Assembly (NCBI GenBank): GCA_017517685.1
Contig: JAFWYK010000011.1
Location: 1-64,000 of the forward strand
DNA: 64,000 bases
Direction of reading: 5' to 3'
DNA from: Clostridia bacterium
Lineage (GTDB): Bacteria > Bacillota > Clostridia > TANB77 > CAG-508
A program made the translations under genes and the position numbers. Every line of letters begins with the position of its first letter. Positions within the stretch are counted from its first letter, which is position 1. Shown one piece after another: positions 9,601 through 18,847 of this stretch. The notes under the pieces are model-generated. The model saw nothing but the letters and a program-made list of their open reading frames with translations, did not search any database and was not told where the DNA came from.

Positions 9601-12510
9601 TTAATTTGTAGCATCTTCAGGCTTTGGATCCGGTGTAGGTGTTGGCGTTGGTGTTGGATCCGGTTTTGGCTCTGGTTCTGGCTCTGGTTGTGGATCAGCT
9701 GGTTTTGTTAACTTACAATCACCTGTATATGTGTGTTTTTGTGTAGCAGGTAATGTTACAGTATCTACAGCATTACATCCAGAATTTGTACATTTCTTTT
9801 GAGCAGTTCCTGCTGTACAACATGTTGCAGCTTTAGTTGTTGTTTGTTCTCCAAATTTATGTCCAGTAGCTTTTGCTACTACAGTTTCTTTTATTACCTT
9901 TTTACAATCTGTACAAGTTGTAATTTCTTTACCATCAGCAGTACATGTTGCTGTTGTTGTAGTTTTCTTTGTATTACTATGTTTACATTCTGTACTTACT
10001 GGTTTTTTATTTTCTTCTGGTTTCTTTTCTGGTTCTGGTGTTGGTTCTGGAGCTGGTGCTGGTGCTGGTTGACCACCAATTGGAGCTCCTCCACCATGAA
10101 GTGGACATGTCATTGTAACATCAGATTGTACCATTCTATCTGTTACCCAAATTGCATTTTTTTCATATTCTGGAATATATCCAGTTACTGCAACTTGATC
10201 TGGACAGTGTGGTGTAGCCATTTGTTTTGACTCATTACATATTGTAATTCCACCATGGCCTTCACATGTTTCCTTAGGAACATTATCCTCAGTATATACT
10301 TCCATATATGCTGTATTTGGTCCACAGTTTGGTCCAGATAATTTTCCAGAAATCACACATGTAGATCTTCTAATTATTCCTTCAGGCTCTTCAAATTTAG
10401 TTGGTTCTAATTCTAAATCTTTATGAATTCTTGTCATAATTTCGTCCCATAAGTAACCTGCTGGGTTTCCTGAGAATCTAACTTTAGCATTATCTTTATA
10501 TCCATACCAACATGCACCTGTATAATATGGTGTAAATCCACAAAGCCATCTATCATAATCTTCATTTGTTGTACCAGTTTTTGCTGCAACATCCATGTTT
10601 GCTATTTTACAATATGTTGCTGTTCCAGAAATTACTGGTTGTTTTAATATATCTTTAACAATATATGCATTTTGTTCAGTCATTACTTGTGTTTCTTCTT
10701 GTGAAGCTTCAAAAACAACTTCACCTTTTGAATTTTCTACTTTTGTATAGTAGATTGGAGTTTTATATACACCATCGTTAGCAATCATTGCATAAGCTCC
10801 TGCCATATCTGCTGGTGCAACACCATTTTGTAATCCACCAAGAGCTAAAGCTAAACCTTCTGCTGAAAAATCAGGGAATCCTAATTTCTTACAGAACTCA
10901 ATTGAAACTTCGGTTCCAAGTGTTGATAAAGCTTTTGCATTTGGAATATTGTGTGATTTTTCAATTGCTGTACGTAAATTTGAAAATTCACTATATCCTG
11001 TTGAATTTTTTGGTCTCCATGGTTTCGCACTTTTTGGTCCCCATGTTGTTAATTGGTTATAATAAACAGTTCCTCCAGTTAACACTCCAGCTTCAACACC
11101 TGGTGCAATAACTGCAATTGGTTTCATTGAAGAACCTGTTTGTTTCTTGATTTTTGTTGGATAGTTAAAGTATCCAAGTTTTGTTGTAGCTGTTCTATTT
11201 TCTTTATCTCCTGTTGCTGTTGCTGCAGCTACTACTTGACCTGTTGTATGATCCATAATTACAATTGTTGGATTTGAATATTGTGTTATTGTTTCTGTTT
11301 CACCAGTTTCTTCATTTTTTACTTTTTCAGTTACTGATGTAAACCATCTTTCTTTTACAATCTCTTCTTCAACTATTGCTTGAATATCAGATTTTTGAGT
11401 TGTATATATTTTATATCCATTACTGTATAATTGCATTTCAGCCATTTTTCTATCCATGTCTTCATTTTCTGCCATTAATCTATTTAAGATTTGGTCAATA
11501 GCTTCTTCTACAACATATGATACATCAACTGTAGTATCTGCTCTTTCTCCACGTTTAAAGTTTAATCCTTTATCAACGTCTGAACAAGCTGTATCATACT
11601 CTTCTTTATTAATATATCCTAACTCTTCCATTTTCATTAAAACAGTTTTTGTTCTTGTTTTAATTTTATTATCCATTTCAGTTTTCTTTGCATCACCATC
11701 TTCTTCTTTTGAATAATCTTTAAATGGTTTATATGCATTTGGTGAATGGTTTATACCAGCCATGTATGCACATTCTGCAATAGATAAATCTTTAGCACTT
11801 TTATCAAAATAGTAAATTGAACCAAGTTCAACACCGTTGATGTCATCTCCACCAACAAATATTAAATTTAGATATAACTCTAATATTTGATCTTTTGATA
11901 AATATTGTTCTACTTGAATAGCTTTTGAAATTTCTTTAACTTTTCTCATTACACCAGCTAAAGCTGTTCTTTCTTTATCTTGAGTAATGTTTTTAATAAC
12001 TTGTTGTGTTATTGTACTACCACCAAAGCTTGAGTTACCACCATTTAACACATAAGTTATTGTAGCATATGCTGTTCTTGAAAGGTCTATACCATTATGT
12101 TCATAGAATCCTTCATCTTCGATTGCTACATAAGCTTTTGGTAAATAACTAGACATTTGGTCTAAGCTAATACTCTTTCTTTTTGAACCAACACTTAGTT
12201 CGGCTATTTGATTTCCATCAGCATCATAAGCAGTTGAGTTTTCGTATCCTACAACTAAGTCCTCTGGTTTTATTTTTAGTTCTTCACCAAATATTCCAAA
12301 GAACGCACCTACTAGAACACCACAACCAATAATAGCAAGTAGAATAAATACTATAATACCTATTCTTAACCACTTAGCTGCTTTAGGATGTTTATCTTTA
12401 AATTTTACTTTCTTTCCTTTTTCTGATTTTGAGCTTGTAGATTTTCTAACTTTTTTAGTTTTGCCAGTTGTTCTTACTCTTTTTGTTTCATTACTTCTAT
12501 CGTTACTCAT
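9601..12510 (-). CDS. Class A penicillin-binding protein with Cys-rich tail
   Basis: A bifunctional peptidoglycan glycosyltransferase/transpeptidase (PBP1A type). A basic N-terminus and one TM (about 49-75) lead to the GT51 domain (AIEDEGFYEHNGID, STITQQVIKN). The transpeptidase domain follows with SxxK in TGSSMKPI, the SxN motif in KSHNIPN and KTGT in AAKTGTTNEDYDRW. At 969 residues it is longer than usual. The extra C-terminal part contains a Pro/Glu-rich linker, a nine-cysteine module of about 95 residues and a repetitive P/E/K/T tail. The same module occurs in the secreted protein at 13614-14795. A ribosome site GGAGG precedes the ATG. Confidence 0.95.
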   Translation of the reverse strand: MSNDRSNETKRVRTTGKTKKVRKSTSSKSEKGKKVKFKDKHPKAAKWLRIGIIVFILLAIIGCGVLVGAFFGIFGEELKIKPEDLVVGYENSTAYDADGNQIAELSVGSKRKSISLDQMSSYLPKAYVAIEDEGFYEHNGIDLSRTAYATITYVLNGGNSSFGGSTITQQVIKNITQDKERTALAGVMRKVKEISKAIQVEQYLSKDQILELYLNLIFVGGDDINGVELGSIYYFDKSAKDLSIAECAYMAGINHSPNAYKPFKDYSKEEDGDAKKTEMDNKIKTRTKTVLMKMEELGYINKEEYDTACSDVDKGLNFKRGERADTTVDVSYVVEEAIDQILNRLMAENEDMDRKMAEMQLYSNGYKIYTTQKSDIQAIVEEEIVKERWFTSVTEKVKNEETGETETITQYSNPTIVIMDHTTGQVVAAATATGDKENRTATTKLGYFNYPTKIKKQTGSSMKPIAVIAPGVEAGVLTGGTVYYNQLTTWGPKSAKPWRPKNSTGYSEFSNLRTAIEKSHNIPNAKALSTLGTEVSIEFCKKLGFPDFSAEGLALALGGLQNGVAPADMAGAYAMIANDGVYKTPIYYTKVENSKGEVVFEASQEETQVMTEQNAYIVKDILKQPVISGTATYCKIANMDVAAKTGTTNEDYDRWLCGFTPYYTGACWYGYKDNAKVRFSGNPAGYLWDEIMTRIHKDLELEPTKFEEPEGIIRRSTCVISGKLSGPNCGPNTAYMEVYTEDNVPKETCEGHGGITICNESKQMATPHCPDQVAVTGYIPEYEKNAIWVTDRMVQSDVTMTCPLHGGGAPIGGQPAPAPAPEPTPEPEKKPEENKKPVSTECKHSNTKKTTTTATCTADGKEITTCTDCKKVIKETVVAKATGHKFGEQTTTKAATCCTAGTAQKKCTNSGCNAVDTVTLPATQKHTYTGDCKLTKPADPQPEPEPEPKPDPTPTPTPTPDPKPEDATN

Positions 12511-12604
12511 AAATCCTCCTTCTTTAGGTTATTATTCCTTTGTTATTAATTTTAATAAAATCGCAAAATTTTTAAACCCATTTATGCATATTTTATCAAA
12601 CCTA

Positions 12605-12633
12605 ATTATATTACAAAATGCTAAAAAGATAAA
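12605..12633 (-). promoter_or_regulatory. Candidate promoter of the PBP gene
   Basis: The -10 box TATAAT (12610-12605) is good, and a weak -35 box TTTATC (12633-12628) lies 17 bp upstream on the minus strand. It would give a leader of roughly 90 nt. Confidence 0.4.
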
Positions 12634-12701
12634 GCTTTTTTGATGAATTTTTTCTTAATTTTTCAATATTTTTTAAACTTTTTTCATATTATTTTTTAGT
12701 C

Positions 12702-12735
12702 AAAAAAATAGTGCATATTTTAAGCAAATATGCAC
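12702..12735 (-). terminator. Terminator of folD
   Basis: A perfect 10-bp stem (GTGCATATTT, 12735-12726, with 12720-12711) and a 5-nt loop are followed on the minus strand by TATTTTTTTG. It ends the uppP-sortase-folD side before the PBP promoter. Confidence 0.85.
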
Positions 12736-12749
12736 CACTTTTTTACAAA

Positions 12750-13595
12750 TTATTTTCCAATTTTTGCTGCTTTTACAACATTGTTTAAAAGCATTGCTAT
12801 AGTCATAGGACCAACACCACCTGGAACTGGTGTTATGAAACTTGCTTTTGGAGCAACGTTTTCATAATCAACATCTCCTGTTATTGTTCCATCTTCTAAT
12901 CTATTAATTCCAACATCAATAACAACCGCACCATCTTTAACCATATCTGCTTTAACAAAGTTTGGTTTTCCTATAGCTGCAATTACTATATCTGCTTCTT
13001 TAATAACTTCTCCAATATTTTGAGTTCTTGAATGACATACTGTAACTGTAGAATTTTTATTAAGCATACATTGAATCATTGGTTTTCCAACAATATTACT
13101 TCTTCCTAATATAACTGCTCTTTTTCCTTCTGTCTCAATATTGTATTCTTCAAACATTTTAACAACACCATATGGTGTACATGAAATAAATGCATCTTCA
13201 CCAATTGTTAAATTACCAACATTAATTGGATTAAATCCATCAACATCTTTATTTGGTGAAATTCTTCTAAATGCCTTGTTTACATCAATGTGTTTTGGAA
13301 CTGGACATTGAAGTAAAATTCCATGAATTGAATCATCAGCATTTAATTTATCAATTAAATCTAATAATTCTGCTTCTTCTGTTTTTTCATCAAACAAGAA
13401 TTCTTCAAATTCAATTCCTACTTTTTCACAAGCTTTTGATTTATTTCTAACATATACAGTAGAACCTGGATCATTACCAACCATGATTACTGCAAGTTTT
13501 GGATTAATTCCTTTTGCTTTTAATGCTTCAACATCTTTTTTTAGTTCTTTTCTTACCTTTTTTGCTAGTTCTTTTCCATCAATTATTTCTGCCAT
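12750..13595 (-). CDS. folD: Methylenetetrahydrofolate dehydrogenase/cyclohydrolase FolD
   Basis: A bifunctional one-carbon enzyme interconverting methylene-, methenyl- and 10-formyl-tetrahydrofolate with NADP. Seen are YVRNKSKACEKVGI with the catalytic lysine, QCPVPKHID, SPNKDVDGFNPINVG, the nucleotide-binding GRSNIVGKP and the C-terminal PVPGGVGPMTIAMLL. Length 281 is normal. It sits 18 bp after a cell-surface protein gene and is the last gene before a strong terminator, so it may be cotranscribed with the sortase cluster without a functional link. Confidence 0.97.
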   Translation of the reverse strand: MAEIIDGKELAKKVRKELKKDVEALKAKGINPKLAVIMVGNDPGSTVYVRNKSKACEKVGIEFEEFLFDEKTEEAELLDLIDKLNADDSIHGILLQCPVPKHIDVNKAFRRISPNKDVDGFNPINVGNLTIGEDAFISCTPYGVVKMFEEYNIETEGKRAVILGRSNIVGKPMIQCMLNKNSTVTVCHSRTQNIGEVIKEADIVIAAIGKPNFVKADMVKDGAVVIDVGINRLEDGTITGDVDYENVAPKASFITPVPGGVGPMTIAMLLNNVVKAAKIGK

Positions 13596-13613
13596 TTTTT
13601 TACATCCTCATCA

Positions 13614-14795
13614 TTATTTTTTATTAATATAATATAAACTTCCTGATACAGCTGCTACTGCAATTGCTGTAATTACAAAATAAACACTTACTGCAACATT
13701 GTTACCAACTTCTGGTAATACACCTACTTGTTTTTGAATGTCTGCAAGTTCATCATCAACTTCGTTAGTAACTTCATTAGTTACTTCATTTGTTGGATCT
13801 TCTGGTTCTTCTGTTGTTAATAAGCTTGTTGCAACATAAGCAACTTCACCATTATATAATACTCTTGACCATTCTGTTGATACACCTGTTCTTGTTAATT
13901 GTTCACCTTCTTCTAAGCTACCAATTTTATTATTGTTAGTTTTTGTTGAACAACTACTTCTTACATTGCAAGATTTTTTAGCATAAACTTTTTCGTCAAC
14001 ATCTTTAAATTTAGGCATTTGTTCTTCATTATCTTTAGCTGTATTTGTTGAGTTAGTTGTATTGGTTTTATTTGCAACGCTTGCAGTATTGTTTGAAGGT
14101 TTTTGTTTTTTACAATCACCTGTATATGTATGATTTCCTGTAGCATTTAATGTTATAGTTTCTTTTGCACCGCAACCTGATGCTGTACATACTTTTTCTG
14201 CACTACCATTTTCACAGCATGTAGCTGCTTTTATAGTTTTTTGTTCTCCCCAAGTATGTCCTTTAGCTTTTTCAGTTGTTTTTCTTTCTAGTTCTTTATT
14301 ACAACTACTACATTTTGTAACTTCAATTTTATCTTTTGTACAAGATAAATTTTGAACTACTTCTGTCTTTTTATTTTCATGAGTACATGGAACATTTATA
14401 ACTATATTTTGAGTAAATGTTTTGTTTCCATCTGCACCCTCAAATATATCTCCATTATGATTTGTAATTACTATATTAGACATAGTGATTGTTGCTGTAC
14501 CACCAACTTTTGCATTAAATGTTGCCTTAGTAATACTACCACTATTGGTTTCATCATACATTATTTTTTGCACTTCTGATGTTGTTCCATCACTATATTT
14601 AACTTGAACACTATAAGAATAAATTGTACATCCTGCTGGTACATTTTTTAATGATACTGTAAAATCTTTTCCTTTATCAATTGAACCAACACAATTAATA
14701 CCAGCGGCAGCATATGCTTTATTTAATGCTGAAAATGTTGTTCCTATTATCATTATTAATAAAATTATTGAAATTTGTTTTATAATCTTTTTCAT
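13614..14795 (-). CDS. Secreted Cys-rich SH3-domain protein with LPEVG sorting signal
   Basis: A 393-residue exported surface protein. A signal peptide (about 1-31, ending AYAA) is followed by a beta-rich domain and then a nine-cysteine module (about 136-226) matching the one in the PBP tail. A Thr/Asn linker leads to a bacterial SH3-like domain (about 270-325, KSCNVRSSCSTKTNNNKIG) and a repeated TNEVTNEV spacer. The C-terminus has LPEVG (360-364), a hydrophobic segment and INKK. This is the layout of a sortase substrate with a non-standard pentapeptide. The adjacent upstream sortase gene is its likely partner. The SH3 domain suggests wall binding; the ligand of the Cys-rich module is unknown. 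Confidence 0.85.
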   Translation of the reverse strand: MKKIIKQISIILLIMIIGTTFSALNKAYAAAGINCVGSIDKGKDFTVSLKNVPAGCTIYSYSVQVKYSDGTTSEVQKIMYDETNSGSITKATFNAKVGGTATITMSNIVITNHNGDIFEGADGNKTFTQNIVINVPCTHENKKTEVVQNLSCTKDKIEVTKCSSCNKELERKTTEKAKGHTWGEQKTIKAATCCENGSAEKVCTASGCGAKETITLNATGNHTYTGDCKKQKPSNNTASVANKTNTTNSTNTAKDNEEQMPKFKDVDEKVYAKKSCNVRSSCSTKTNNNKIGSLEEGEQLTRTGVSTEWSRVLYNGEVAYVATSLLTTEEPEDPTNEVTNEVTNEVDDELADIQKQVGVLPEVGNNVAVSVYFVITAIAVAAVSGSLYYINKK

Positions 14796-14810
14796 ACTTC
14801 ACCGCCTCTA

Positions 14811-15539
14811 TTACATATTATCGTCTACAATTTCTGCTTTAACTATTAGTCTTGTTGTAGCTCCATTTTGACATGTAATTAAAGTGATTTCTTTTTTACT
14901 TTCATCTGAACGCAAACATTCTAAATCATTTGCTTCAACAGTAGTAATATCTGTTATTTTATATGTTGTTTCTTTCAATTTTTTATCAATAACAACAAAT
15001 TTATCGCCTTTATCAAGCTCTTCTAGATCTCTAAATTTACCATCTTCATTATGTCCAGCAATAGAAAGGTTTCCACTACCATTTAGTACACCACCATATA
15101 GTTTTCCAACACCAATTTCTAATGCTTTATCACTTGTTGAATCTAAAATATATTGTTCTACATTTAAAGATTCAATTTTTATTTTTCCTAATACTTTAAA
15201 TCCTTCGTATGTATCTTCTAGTTTTTTCTCTTCTACTACATTCATTGATACTTCATTTGTAACTGGTTTTTCTTTAGCTACTTTTCCATTTTTAAGTCCC
15301 ATAACAAATAATGTTATAAAACCTGCTATTACTATAACTATAGTTACAATAATAAATATTAATGTAGGATCAACTTTTGGTCCTCCTGGTTCCTTTGGTT
15401 CTCTTGGAACTTTAGGACTTCTCTCTGGATTTCTTTCTGCATATTCTCTATTTTCTCTTCTTCTAGATCTTCTTTCTCCAGAATACTCTGTTTCTCCAAA
15501 ATTTTCGTTTCTTGATGCGACTCTTCTTCCGCCAGACAT
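14811..15539 (-). CDS. Sortase family transpeptidase
   Basis: A cell-wall sortase that cleaves a C-terminal sorting signal and links the protein to peptidoglycan. A long Arg/Glu-rich cytoplasmic N-terminus (1-55) is followed by a single TM (about 58-81) and the catalytic beta-barrel. The catalytic residues can be seen: H163 in SIAGHNEDGKFRDL, C223 in ITLITCQNG and R230 in TTRLIV. The 242-residue length and single N-terminal anchor fit class D-like or related sortases; the class is not certain. It is 15 bp upstream of the LPEVG protein and 28 bp downstream of uppP. Confidence 0.92.
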   Translation of the reverse strand: MSGGRRVASRNENFGETEYSGERRSRRRENREYAERNPERSPKVPREPKEPGGPKVDPTLIFIIVTIVIVIAGFITLFVMGLKNGKVAKEKPVTNEVSMNVVEEKKLEDTYEGFKVLGKIKIESLNVEQYILDSTSDKALEIGVGKLYGGVLNGSGNLSIAGHNEDGKFRDLEELDKGDKFVVIDKKLKETTYKITDITTVEANDLECLRSDESKKEITLITCQNGATTRLIVKAEIVDDNM

Positions 15540-15567
15540 AAATTCACCTCCAAATTTTATCTTTTGA

Positions 15568-16395
15568 TTATCTTATAAAAATTACTCCGAATATTAATAT
15601 ACCTAAAATAACTCTATAAATTGCAAATATTTTAAAACTACCTTTTTTCAAATAATCCATTAAAAATTTTACTACTATTAATCCAACTATAAAACTTGAA
15701 AATACACCAATCCAAAATGGAATAGATGTTAATGCAAATTCAGCCAAATCAACTAAAACCGCTGCTGCAACTATTGGTGTAGATAACAAGAATGAAAACT
15801 TAGCAGCTGATTCTCTATCAATTTTTAAACTTCTTGCAACAGTCATTGTTATTCCTGAACGTGATACTCCAGGAAACGCTGCTGCTATCGCTTGAGAAAT
15901 ACCAATTAAAACTGATTGTTTTAAATTAATATCCTCATATTTATGTTTATTTTCTGCTTTTTTATCAACAATAGCTAAAATAATTCCCATTACTATAAGG
16001 GCAAAAGCTATTAATCCCATTTCTAATTTGAAATTATCTCCTATTATTGATTCTGATATTTTATCTAATACAAGTGCAAGTACTCCTGCTGGTATTGTTG
16101 CAAGCACAATATACCAAAACATTTTTCCTTCCACAGTATCTTCTTTTTTTACAACTTTATTAAATCCTGCTTTAATTAAAACGATCCAATCCTTAAAGAA
16201 AAACATCGCTATAGCAATTAATGTTCCAAAATGTAATGCAACATCAAATGAACCACTAAATTCTGCCATAAATTCTGGGTTTTCTGTCCAATTTAAAAGC
16301 CATGGTACTACATTTAAATGCGCAGAACTTGAAACAGGTAATAATTCAGTTAAACCTTGAATTACACCTAATATTAACGCTTGTATTATTGTCAT
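15568..16395 (-). CDS. uppP: Undecaprenyl-diphosphatase UppP/BacA
   Basis: An integral membrane phosphatase that recycles undecaprenyl diphosphate to the monophosphate carrier. It can give bacitracin resistance. The two family signatures are clear: GVIQGLTELLPVSSSAHL near the N-terminus and FPGVSRSGITM in the second half, with about eight TM segments. Length 275 is usual. It is the first gene of the uppP-sortase-surface protein-folD run, so wall carrier recycling and sortase anchoring are encoded together. Confidence 0.97.
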   Translation of the reverse strand: MTIIQALILGVIQGLTELLPVSSSAHLNVVPWLLNWTENPEFMAEFSGSFDVALHFGTLIAIAMFFFKDWIVLIKAGFNKVVKKEDTVEGKMFWYIVLATIPAGVLALVLDKISESIIGDNFKLEMGLIAFALIVMGIILAIVDKKAENKHKYEDINLKQSVLIGISQAIAAAFPGVSRSGITMTVARSLKIDRESAAKFSFLLSTPIVAAAVLVDLAEFALTSIPFWIGVFSSFIVGLIVVKFLMDYLKKGSFKIFAIYRVILGILIFGVIFIR

Positions 16396-16435
16396 TTTAT
16401 CCTCCGTCTTTTAGCAATTTTTCTATTGTTAAATT

Positions 16436-17308
16436 TTATAATTCTTTTAATACGTGATAAAGAGTTTCTTTTATAAATTCAGCTGATGTTAATGGAGCAA
16501 CTTTAGCTGGTAATGAAAGAGCCCAAATAACTTTTAACCCTTTTTCTCTTGCAGCTTTTCTATCAACTCCACCTGGATTTGATGCTAAATCTATAATAAC
16601 AGCTTCTGGTTTTACTAAATCTAATTTTTCCGCACTTAATAATTGGAATGGAATTGTGTTAATAATAATATCGAATTTTCCTAAATTTTCATCTAAGTCA
16701 TTTAAATGAATTGGATTATAACCATAAGCTTTAATCCATGAAATATCTTCATTTTTTCTAGCTTCGCAATAAACTTTAGCTCCAATACCATCAAGCATTT
16801 TTGCTAAAACTTTTCCTATTCTACCAAATCCCATGATAAGCACATTTGTACCATGTACTGTTCTTTGTGTTTCTTCCATAGCAATTTGAATAGTTCCTTC
16901 TGCAGTTGCTATTGTATTTAAAACTGAAAATTCTTCTCTTTTTAAAAGATCTATTGATTGAACTCCCATTTCTTCTAATTTATCTGTAATATTAATATTT
17001 CCAGCAATTAAATATTTTCCTTTTAATGCTGTAATGAAATCTTCTAGTTCAACAACATTTCTTCCAAATGGTGATGAAATTCTTCTTCTATCACTTGATA
17101 GTGGTACAGGACCAACTACTACTTTAGAATAGCTAACCGCTTCTTCTAATGTAGGACACATTTCAACTCCATCTAAACTTAATAATTCTTCTGAATTTTC
17201 TAATGCATAAGTATAAACTTTATACCCATCATTATTTAACATTTCGATAAGTTTTACTATACGTAAATCTCCACCAACAACTGTTATAGCTTTTTCCATA
17301 TTATTCAC
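16436..17308 (-). CDS. spoVFA: Dipicolinate synthase subunit A
   Basis: The NAD(P)-dependent subunit of the enzyme making dipicolinic acid, the spore-core calcium chelator; also known as DpaA. The 290 residues follow the SpoVFA pattern, with an N-terminal VVGGDLRIVKL, the central segment ATAEGTIQIAMEETQRTVHG, the Rossmann motif VLIMGFGRIGKVLA and the C-terminal DLASNPGGVD. The start is a GTG with AGAGAGG 6 nt upstream; an ATG three codons on is possible. The usual partner SpoVFB is not adjacent or elsewhere in the window. Expression in the mother cell is expected, but no sporulation promoter was recognised. Confidence 0.93.
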   Translation of the reverse strand: MNNMEKAITVVGGDLRIVKLIEMLNNDGYKVYTYALENSEELLSLDGVEMCPTLEEAVSYSKVVVGPVPLSSDRRRISSPFGRNVVELEDFITALKGKYLIAGNINITDKLEEMGVQSIDLLKREEFSVLNTIATAEGTIQIAMEETQRTVHGTNVLIMGFGRIGKVLAKMLDGIGAKVYCEARKNEDISWIKAYGYNPIHLNDLDENLGKFDIIINTIPFQLLSAEKLDLVKPEAVIIDLASNPGGVDRKAAREKGLKVIWALSLPAKVAPLTSAEFIKETLYHVLKEL

Positions 17309-17440
17309 ACTTTTCCTCTCTATAATTTTTCTACTTTGATTGTAGATTACAAAACTTTATATTTTGTAATTAATAATATGCTTTTTAAATATACATATTA
17401 CCAACTTTTAATACCAAAATTATATCTTTTCTTTAGCCTA

Positions 17441-18775
17441 TTAATTTGTTCCTAATTCTTTTTGTCTTTGTTCTTTGCTTAATTCTTTCTCTTTATCTTT
17501 GTCTTTTTCTAAATCTTTATTCTTTTCTTCTAGTTCTTTTTTGTTCTTTTCTTTATTAAAAATATAATTAACTTTTTCTTCTACTTTTTGTTTAGAGAAC
17601 GCTTCACTCATATCTTCAACAAGTCTTAATGTATCTTCAAGATAAGCTCTTGCTTTCTTTTCTTGTTCTTCCATGATTTCACTTTTCTTCTCTTCGTCTT
17701 CTTCATCAGCAATCTCTTTTTCTTCGACTTCTTTTTCATCCATTTTTACAGATACTGTAATATACTCTTTGATTTTTTCAAATGTTTTTTCTTTCTCTGC
17801 AACTTTTAATAAACTTGGATCAAGTTCAATTGCTTTATTTAAAAATGTAATAGCTTTATCTTTTTCACCCTTGTAAATATAAATTTTAGCAAGTTGATAA
17901 TAAGACATTGCTTCTAATTCTCCATATAACGATTCTTCGAAATATTTTTCCGCAATATCGTAATCTTTTTGAATGAATGCAATTAAACCTAAGTTGTAAT
18001 TTGCACCATACATTCTATGATTAATTTCAGCAGCTCTTTCATACATTTCTTTAGCCATTTGGAAATCACTAAGTCTTGTATATACAATACCTAGATTGTA
18101 ATATAAATCAAAGTCAGCTGGTTTGTATTTTAAAGCTTCATGATAAACGTTAGCAGCTTCTTTAAATCTTTCTTGTTCACACAATAATTCTCCAAGTAAA
18201 CAAGAAGCTTCGTAACAATCTGGTTTTGTTTTTACTAAGTGATCTAGCATTTGAATCGCTTCATCTTTTTTACCTAAATCTCTTAATAAATCTGCTATTT
18301 TAAAATATGATTTATAATCATTTTTCTTAATATCAACCGCTGTTACATATTCATCAATGGCTCTTCTCATTCCGCCTTCTTTTTCATAACATTCAGCTAA
18401 ATATTTATGTCCATAATAACTTTCTGGATATTTGCTAACTAACTTAACTAAAATAGCTTTTGCCATTTTAGTATCTCCCATCATCATAAAAAACTTGGCA
18501 GCTAATACACTTAATATCTCTGAAAAGTTTAATCCTTTTAATTCCATTACTACTATTACAAACGGAATTATTATTGAAAAGATATATCTTATAGCAGCAA
18601 CTGTAAAATTACTGATATCGATACCTAATCTTATTTCAATAAAACTAATTGTAATTCCAACAGCTTGTAGTACTAATAAAATTATGTAATTAGCATCATC
18701 TCTTCTGATGATTTTAAAGAATATTATTATAAACAAGGAACATGCTAATAAATTAAATACTAGCTTTTCAAGCAT
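17441..18775 (-). CDS. Membrane-anchored TPR protein
   Basis: A 444-residue protein with an N-terminal membrane domain of two or three TM segments (about 5-80). It is followed by an array of about seven tetratricopeptide repeats (about 95-330). One clear unit is YKPADFDLYYNLGIVYTRLS. The last 100 residues are strongly charged Glu/Lys coiled coil. TPR proteins of this type serve as scaffolds for protein complexes. Nothing in the sequence tells the partner. It has its own promoter and is not overlapping with the neighbours. Function is not assigned. Confidence 0.85.
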   Translation of the reverse strand: MLEKLVFNLLACSLFIIIFFKIIRRDDANYIILLVLQAVGITISFIEIRLGIDISNFTVAAIRYIFSIIIPFVIVVMELKGLNFSEILSVLAAKFFMMMGDTKMAKAILVKLVSKYPESYYGHKYLAECYEKEGGMRRAIDEYVTAVDIKKNDYKSYFKIADLLRDLGKKDEAIQMLDHLVKTKPDCYEASCLLGELLCEQERFKEAANVYHEALKYKPADFDLYYNLGIVYTRLSDFQMAKEMYERAAEINHRMYGANYNLGLIAFIQKDYDIAEKYFEESLYGELEAMSYYQLAKIYIYKGEKDKAITFLNKAIELDPSLLKVAEKEKTFEKIKEYITVSVKMDEKEVEEKEIADEEDEEKKSEIMEEQEKKARAYLEDTLRLVEDMSEAFSKQKVEEKVNYIFNKEKNKKELEEKNKDLEKDKDKEKELSKEQRQKELGTN

Positions 18776-18813
18776 AAAATATCTTCCCTTCTACATCCTT
18801 TTTTATCTCGATA

Positions 18814-18842
18814 ATTATATCATATACCATATCTTTTAACAA
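18814..18842 (-). promoter_or_regulatory. Promoter of the TPR gene
   Basis: TTGTTA (18842-18837) and TATAAT (18819-18814, context TGATATAAT, an extended -10) are 17 bp apart on the minus strand. The -35 begins just after the stop codon of the upstream DUF1294 gene. Confidence 0.6.
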
Positions 18843-18847
18843 GAATT

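Noticed and set aside
14884..15567. A 227-codon plus-strand frame across the sortase gene
   Set aside because: Ser/Phe/Pro-rich low-complexity translation opposite a sortase with intact catalytic residues; no ribosome site.
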